Assembly: GCA_024277515.1 (NCBI GenBank)
Contig: JAJRVB010000304.1
Span: 1 to 12,128 of the forward strand
From: Nitrospirota bacterium
GTDB lineage: Bacteria; Nitrospirota; Thermodesulfovibrionia; UBA6902
DNA: 12,128 bases
Direction: 5' to 3'
The first letter of the stretch is position 1, and the number at the start of each line of letters is the position of its first letter. Shown here piece after piece: positions 11,740 through 12,128 of this stretch. The notes under the pieces are model-generated. The model ran no database searches, was not told the DNA's origin, and saw only the letters and a list, made by a program, of their open reading frames with translations. Both the position numbers and the translations under genes were made by a program.

Positions 11740-12128
11740 AAAAACAGAAGACAGAAGACAGAACACGTAGTTCAGAGTACGGAACAGACCCTTTGCACAA
11801 TGACGGGTTTACCTTAATCGAGGTAATGATAGCCATGGTGGTATTGCTGGTAGGCATGCTGGGTGTCATGTCCATGCAGTATTATGCCATCAGCGGCAAT
11901 ACCTCCAGCAGGGAGATGAGAGTAGCCACAAATCTCTCAGCTGAGATAATCGAACAGCTTAAATCAACTCCGTATGCCAACCTGGATCAAACCCCGGCCG
12001 CGCCCTCTTCAGATACAGCTATTTCAGGTGGAGTCAATTTTACCAGGGCATCATGGGTGGTCCCTGACTGCGTGAGCATCAATTTTAATCCTGACAATAA
12101 TACCTGCGCCGGTGTGGTTGCGGCATGT
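11736..12128 (+). CDS. PilV-like type IV prepilin, 3' end beyond the window
   Basis: The frame opens at an ATG overlapping the upstream stop (ATGA) and runs uninterrupted for 131 codons to the window edge. After a long 24-residue leader comes G-FTLIEVMIAMVVLLVGMLGVMSMQ, a clear class III prepilin signal with Glu at mature +5 (Glu29). The GFTLIEVMIA and LLVGMLGV pattern, and the following SREMRVATNLSAEIIEQLKS, resemble PilV, a minor pilin that initiates type IV pilus assembly. The leader is longer than usual and its first residues are encoded by a 7-bp tandem repeat. A TTG at codon 20 would give a conventional short leader. The product is truncated only by the window. Confidence 0.85.
   Translation, partial: MKKQKTEDRTRSSEYGTDPLHNDGFTLIEVMIAMVVLLVGMLGVMSMQYYAISGNTSSREMRVATNLSAEIIEQLKSTPYANLDQTPAAPSSDTAISGGVNFTRASWVVPDCVSINFNPDNNTCAGVVAAC
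11744..11764. repeat. 7-bp tandem repeat inside the 5' end of the PilV-like gene
   Basis: Three consecutive units, ACAGAAG twice and ACAGAAC, follow the ATG by two codons. CAG falls at 11745, 11752 and 11759. The repeat encodes part of the pre-leader (residues 3-10) that prepilin peptidase would remove. A change of one unit would shift the frame. Confidence 0.65.

Noticed and set aside
11221..11766. 181-residue minus-strand ORF opposite the FimT/GspH-like gene
   Set aside because: It is a shadow of a well-supported prepilin gene and shows no coherent domain.
1..12128. Search for CRISPR arrays, tRNA or rRNA genes and complete insertion sequences
   Set aside because: No regularly spaced long direct repeats, no tRNA-like cloverleaf or rRNA sequence and no transposase gene were recognised.

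Overview
This is a chromosomal window of a Gram-negative-type bacterium with moderate GC. The gene set is biotin and lipoate synthesis, a radical-SAM queuosine enzyme, NfeD/stomatin membrane proteins, a TldD/PmbA protein and type IV pilin genes, and it shows no phage or plasmid backbone. The combination, a sigma-54-like element before the pilin genes and many short repeats between genes suggest an uncultured Nitrospirota or deltaproteobacteria-like lineage. The sequence alone does not prove this.

Left block (1-5891, all minus strand). Reading leftward: queE (7-carboxy-7-deazaguanine synthase), bioF, a FabG-like short-chain reductase, bioD, lipA, an AlaC-type PLP aminotransferase, and at the extreme left edge the first ten codons of a gene that looks like homoserine dehydrogenase. 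queE/bioF overlap and bioD/lipA are 6 bp apart, so queE-bioF-SDR-bioD-lipA reads as one cofactor operon. bioA, bioB, bioC and bioH are not in the window.

Middle block (5949-8455, plus strand). An nfeD-slipin-PGPGW gene run is transcribed divergently from queE, with interleaved candidate promoters between them. NfeD (membrane serine protease) with a stomatin/SPFH partner is a classic membrane-quality-control pair.

Accessory patch (8456-9459). This AT-rich stretch holds a wrecked DUF433-type antitoxin gene, a hairpin-forming segment, an intact brnT-brnA toxin-antitoxin pair with a palindromic operator candidate over the toxin start, and a GC-rich hairpin after it.

Right block (9460-12128). 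A TldE/PmbA homologue on the minus strand is followed by divergent type IV pilus genes: a FimT/GspH-like prepilin, then a PilV-like prepilin cut by the window edge.

The most unusual signal is not a gene. Seven-base tandem repeats, often of CAGNNNN or CAANNNN form, sit at five gene boundaries and in places supply protein termini (BioF N-terminus, PilV leader). There is also a 150-bp element with long inverted ends between lipA and the aminotransferase gene, and a 29-bp near-perfect palindrome between bioF and the reductase gene.
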